From an uncultured Caulobacter sp. (GTDB lineage Bacteria; Pseudomonadota; Alphaproteobacteria; Caulobacterales; Caulobacteraceae): 8,540 nt of DNA. Below the pieces are notes generated by a model that did not search any database, had not been told where the DNA came from, and saw only the letters and a list, made by a program, of their open reading frames with translations. The stretch lies in contig CALKHU010000203.1 of NCBI GenBank assembly GCA_937991555.1, positions 1-8,540 on the forward strand, in the 5' to 3' direction. Below are positions 5,964 through 8,540 of the stretch, piece by piece (position 1 is the stretch's first letter; every line of letters starts with the position of its first letter). Position numbers and translations under genes: made by a program.

Positions 5964-6764
5964 TCAGTGGGCCGCCGCGGGTTCGGCGGCGGGAATCCGG
6001 GGCGCTCCCGGCTGGGTCTCGCAGGTGATCCGCTTGGGCCCCTCGGGCTCGGCGTGGCAGGCGTGGCCGAGCTCCTTGCCCTTCACGTCCAGGAAGTCGG
6101 GCATGACGGCGTTGTAGGCGTCGACCTTCAGCGACCGGATCACGATCTGGCGGTGGCCCTCCCACATCATGCTGAGCGCCACATAGAGGACGACGACCAG
6201 GCCGACGTAGCCGATCCAGCGGTGCTTGTGCAGCAGGTTGGCGATGAAGGTCGCCGCCACGCCCATCAGGGCGATCGATAGCAGCAGGCCGAAGACCAGG
6301 ATGTAGGGATGCTCGCGCGCCGCGCCGGCCACGGCCAGCACGTTGTCGAGCGACATCGACAGGTCGGCGATGAGAATCTGCAGGAATGCGGCGCCGAAGG
6401 TCTTGGCCTCGCGCACCGGCGGATCGTTGGACGGATCGGCGTCCATCGCCGCGCCGGCGACCTCCTCGTCGTGCTTGGCCTGGTCGCGCATCTCGCGCCA
6501 CATCTTCCAGCAGACCCAGAGCAGCAGGATGCCGCCGGCGAGCAGCAGGCCGATGATGCCGAGCAGCTGGGCGGTGATCAGCGCGAAGCCGATCCGCATC
6601 GCGACCGCCGCAATCAGGCCGTAGAGGATGGCCTTCTTGCGGTCCTTCTCGGCGAGGCCGGCCGCGGCGAGGCCGACGGCCACCGCGTTGTCCCCCGCCA
6701 GGACGAGGTCGATCATCAGGACTTGCCCGAGGGCGATGAGCTGGCTGGCGAGGTTCTCGTACAT
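5964..6764 (-). CDS. TerC/YjbE-family integral membrane protein (putative metal-ion transporter)
   Basis: 266-residue inner-membrane protein. It carries the two internally related TerC motifs: IDLVLAGDNAVAV (D19, D25, N26) in helix 1 and IADLSMSLDNVLAVAG (D134, D140, N141) in the matching later helix; these acidic/Asn residues are thought to form the ion site. About six to seven hydrophobic segments lie at roughly 8-30, 46-65, 66-86, 124-147, 155-176 and 183-201, with an acidic/polar cytoplasmic loop (91-120). Family members include E. coli Alx (Mn2+ export) and Bacillus TerC proteins that help metalate secreted enzymes; tellurite resistance is only the historical name. Odd here is a hydrophilic tail of about 55 residues after the last helix containing HACH (234-237) and another Cys (248), a possible metal ligand cluster. 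Start ATG with GAGG about 4 bases upstream. It lies 79 bp downstream of the His-rich protein gene on the same strand. Confidence 0.9.
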   Translation of the reverse strand: MYENLASQLIALGQVLMIDLVLAGDNAVAVGLAAAGLAEKDRKKAILYGLIAAVAMRIGFALITAQLLGIIGLLLAGGILLLWVCWKMWREMRDQAKHDEEVAGAAMDADPSNDPPVREAKTFGAAFLQILIADLSMSLDNVLAVAGAAREHPYILVFGLLLSIALMGVAATFIANLLHKHRWIGYVGLVVVLYVALSMMWEGHRQIVIRSLKVDAYNAVMPDFLDVKGKELGHACHAEPEGPKRITCETQPGAPRIPAAEPAAAH

Positions 6765-6780
6765 GACGCCTCAATGCGTC
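6765..6780 (-). promoter_or_regulatory. Start-proximal stem-loop enclosing the ribosome binding site of the TerC-family gene
   Basis: On the minus strand GACGC-ATTGAG-GCGTC forms a 5-bp stem directly abutting the ATG. The GAGG ribosome binding site lies partly in the loop and partly in the 3' arm, so the fold could limit initiation. It is small and could be chance. Confidence 0.3.
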
Positions 6781-6820
6781 AGCCGCCGGACTCGTTCAAG
6801 AGGCCGGCGGCTGCGTTTTT
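6780..6820 (+). terminator. Intrinsic terminator facing the plus strand
   Basis: A 10-bp GC-rich stem (6780-6789 with 6804-6813, core AGCCGCCGG/CCGGCGGCT), an A/G mismatch, 3 more pairs (CTC/GAG) and loop GTTCAA, followed by CG and five T (6816-6820). The T-run follows the stem only on the plus strand. Both flanking genes are on the minus strand, so the natural client is plus-strand transcription arriving from the metG-oxygenase operon. On the minus strand the same stem would be an untailed hairpin between the His-rich gene and the TerC-family gene. Confidence 0.6.
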
Positions 6821-6843
6821 GTCGTCGACGGCCCGCAGCGCCG

Positions 6844-7548
6844 CTACGCGTGCGCGGGCTCGCGGTGGTGGTGGTCGGCGCCGTGGCCGTGGTCGCCGTG
6901 CCCATGGTCCCCATGGCCGTGGTGATCGTCGTGCCCGTGGTGGTCGTCATGGCCATGGTCGTCGTGGCCGTGGTCGTCATGGTGCGCGGCCGGGGCGTGC
7001 GACACGTGATGGGCGTCGTGGTGTCCGCCATGGCCGTGGTCGCCATGGCCATGGTCGTCGTGACCGTGGGCGGCGTGGCCGTGATCGTCGTGGCCGTGGC
7101 CCCCGTGGCCGTGATCCTCATGGCCATGCGCATCGTGGCCGTGATCGTCGTGATGCGCCGGCGCATGCGAGACGTGATGGGCGTCGTGGTGGGCGCCGTG
7201 CCCGTGGTCGCCATGCCCGTGGTCGCCATGCCCGTGGTCATCGTGACCGTGGGCCGCGTGGCCGTGGTCGTCGTGCCCATGGCCGTCGTGTCCATGGGCG
7301 TCGTGCCCATGGCCGCCATGGCCGTCATCATGGTGCGCCGGCGCGTGCGAGACGTGATGGGCGTCATGATGGGCGTCATGCCCGTGCGCGTCATGGCCAT
7401 GGGCGTCATGGCCATGGCCATGGTCGTCGTGACCGTGGGCGGCGTGGCCATGGTCATCGTGCCCGTGCCCGTGCCCGTGCCCGTGGTCGCCATGGCCGTG
7501 GTCGTCGTGATGGGCCGGGGCGTGGGCCACGTGATGGGCGTCGTGGTG
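6844..7548 (-). repeat. Four tandem His-rich coding repeats (177, 180, 168 and 180 bp)
   Basis: Each unit begins with HHDAHHV[AS]HAPA and continues with DDHGH/AAHGH blocks. In order on the minus strand the units are 7548-7372 (59 residues), 7371-7192 (60), 7191-7024 (56) and 7023-6844 (59 plus the stop). The DNA marker CACGTGAT/GACGTGAT recurs at spacings of 168, 180 and 177 bp. A further irregular His-rich stretch precedes them (7549-7713). Unit lengths differ only by multiples of three, and His and Asp codons alternate between C- and T-ending forms, so the reading frame and amino acids are kept while the DNA drifts. Confidence 0.85.
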
Positions 7549-8540
7549 GCCATGGTGGGCGTCATGGCCGTGGTGACCGCCGTGGTCGTCGTGGCCGTGT
7601 CCGCCGGCGTGATGGTCGTGCCCGTGGTCGCCGTGGCCATGGTCGGCATGACCATGGTCGGCGTGGCCGTGGTGGGCGTCGTGCCCGTGGTCGTCATGGC
7701 CGTGGGCCGCGTGGGCGACGGCGGCGCCGGCCGCGACGCCGCCCGCGGCGGCGATCATCGGGTTCACATAGGGCTGCGACACCGTCTCATGCGCCGGCTC
7801 GGCGTGGCCGGCGCTGTCCTGCATCGTGCGGAACTTGCGGCGACGCTCCGCCCGGGCCCGCGCGGCGCTGGCGTTGCGGGCCATGGCGAGGACGAGCAGC
7901 AGGGCCAGCAGGGCCAGGCCCGCGCCGACGATCTTCTCGGACTCAACCTGGCCGACGCCCGGCACGGTCAGCGGCTTCATGCCCGGGATCGACAGGCTCT
8001 TCAGCGACAGCGACGGGAGCTTGAAGCCCTTGGCGGCGGCCTTGGCGTCCTCGACCACCGGCGCGACCGCCTGCTCGAGGGTGGCCAGCGAGAACACGGT
8101 GCTCGCCTTCTTGTCGCCGACCAGCGCGCCGTCGACGGTGGCGGTCAGCGGGGCCTTGTCGCCCGCGCCCGGCTTGACGTTCCAGTCGAAGCGCGCGGCC
8201 TCGCCGGACTTGACCGCCTTGGTCTGGGCGCCCTTCGGCGTGATCTCGTAGCCGTCGCCGGTGAGGGTGGCGGACACCTCGGCCTTGCGGGCCGCCTTGG
8301 CGAGGCCGAGCTTGGCGGCCTCGCGCTTGATGATGTCCATCAGGTTGGCGGGCAGGGCCAGGGACACCTTGGACTCTTCACCCTTGGCCAGGCCTTCGGG
8401 CACCGTCAGGACCGCGCCCTTGGTCACCTCGGGACGGACGGCGGCGCTGAGCTGTTCGGCCTTGGTCGGCGCGGGTTTGGCCGCGGTAGCCACAGCCGCG
8501 GGAACGGCCGCCGCAGCGACCACGGGCTTCGCCGCCGGCA
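6844..8540 (-). CDS. Membrane-anchored protein with a giant His/Asp/Gly-rich repeat tail (N-terminus beyond the window)
   Basis: I do not recognise this protein. The frame is open to the right edge (codons before the GTG at 8521-8523 read PAAKP), so the true start and any signal peptide lie outside. Numbering from that GTG gives 559 residues: an Ala/Pro-rich linker (1-30); a probable beta-sandwich domain (about 36-148) with VSLALP, ATLTGDGYEITP and RFDWNVKP followed by alternating hydrophobics; a Pro/Ser linker (165-195); one transmembrane helix (about 198-215, IVGAGLALLALLLVLAMA); a basic stretch (216-232, many Arg) that predicts a cytoplasmic C-terminal side; a Gly/Ala-rich segment (255-270); then a tail 271-559 of His, Asp, Gly and Ala. 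One full repeat unit is 24 of 60 His and 11 Asp, with no Cys. Such tails bind Zn, Ni, Co or Cu in other proteins. Together with the TerC-family gene just downstream this suggests metal buffering or delivery, which is inference. Stop is TAG at 6844-6846. Confidence 0.85.
   Translation of the reverse strand, partial: PAAKPVVAAAAVPAAVATAAKPAPTKAEQLSAAVRPEVTKGAVLTVPEGLAKGEESKVSLALPANLMDIIKREAAKLGLAKAARKAEVSATLTGDGYEITPKGAQTKAVKSGEAARFDWNVKPGAGDKAPLTATVDGALVGDKKASTVFSLATLEQAVAPVVEDAKAAAKGFKLPSLSLKSLSIPGMKPLTVPGVGQVESEKIVGAGLALLALLLVLAMARNASAARARAERRRKFRTMQDSAGHAEPAHETVSQPYVNPMIAAAGGVAAGAAVAHAAHGHDDHGHDAHHGHADHGHADHGHGDHGHDHHAGGHGHDDHGGHHGHDAHHGHHDAHHVAHAPAHHDDHGHGDHGHGHGHGHDDHGHAAHGHDDHGHGHDAHGHDAHGHDAHHDAHHVSHAPAHHDDGHGGHGHDAHGHDGHGHDDHGHAAHGHDDHGHGDHGHGDHGHGAHHDAHHVSHAPAHHDDHGHDAHGHEDHGHGGHGHDDHGHAAHGHDDHGHGDHGHGGHHDAHHVSHAPAAHHDDHGHDDHGHDDHHGHDDHHGHGDHGHGDHGHGADHHHREPAHA

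Noticed and set aside
5964..6764. Tellurite-resistance (ter) operon
   Set aside because: No TerA/B/D/E genes nearby; TerC-family YjbE-type proteins occur alone and are linked to metal ions.
6765..6843. yybP-ykoY (Mn) riboswitch upstream of the TerC-family gene
   Set aside because: The stretch is too short and I cannot find the conserved internal-loop sequences of that class.
6771..7697. Minus-strand frame rich in Met, Thr and Ala through the repeats
   Set aside because: A -1/+1 shadow of the His tail: the short-period DNA repeat keeps all frames open. It has no ribosome site and no domain. A frameshifted tail by slippage is conceivable but unsupported.
6844..7713. CRISPR-like or intergenic satellite array
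   Set aside because: The periodicity is 168-180 bp with 3-base phasing, no constant repeat/unique spacer alternation, and it is coding.
6309..8024. Plus-strand open frame rich in Arg, Gly and His across the repeat region
   Set aside because: It is the reverse strand of the His-tail repeats and joins unrelated antisense of the TerC-family gene. The minus-strand frame gives a coherent domain-TM-tail protein.

Overview
The window is very GC-rich, with GC-biased third codon positions, tightly packed genes, GTG starts and stop/start overlaps. It looks like an alphaproteobacterium. A Caulobacter-type -10 box (TCTATATC) in front of a leaderless metG, and short palindromic repeats of a kind I associate with Caulobacter/Phenylobacterium-like genomes, point to Caulobacterales, but that placement is inference.

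Layout. (1) 1-2864, minus strand: the putrescine ABC importer operon potF (lipoprotein binding protein) - potG (ATPase) - potH (permease, cut by the left edge). potF and potG overlap by ATGA. potG and potH are separated by 127 bp holding two short palindromic repeats in opposite orientation. (2) 2941-3357, minus: a small four-helix DUF1761-type membrane protein. (3) 3358-3509: divergent control region with a strong inverted repeat and the metG promoter. (4) 3510-5950, plus: metG (methionyl-tRNA synthetase), translationally coupled by GTGA to a 2-oxoglutarate/Fe(II) prolyl-hydroxylase-like oxygenase. (5) 5964-6764, minus, converging on the oxygenase with only 13 bp between: a TerC/YjbE-family membrane protein. 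(6) 6765-6843: a short leader with two stem-loops; one is an intrinsic terminator facing the plus strand. (7) 6844-8540, minus, running off the right edge: a single-pass membrane protein with a beta-rich N-terminal domain and a 289-residue tail that is about 40% histidine, most of it four tandem 56-60-residue repeats.

How they fit together. potFGH forms a polyamine uptake system. metG and the oxygenase form a translation-linked pair; related prolyl hydroxylases modify EF-Tu or ribosomal protein uS12. The most novel-looking part is the right end: a membrane-anchored His/Asp/Gly-rich protein directly upstream of, and possibly co-transcribed with, a TerC-family (metal ion) transporter. This suggests an undescribed metal-buffering or metal-delivery module. 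The metG-oxygenase transcript has no terminator at its own end; the first one facing it lies beyond the TerC gene, so the mRNA may run antisense across that gene.
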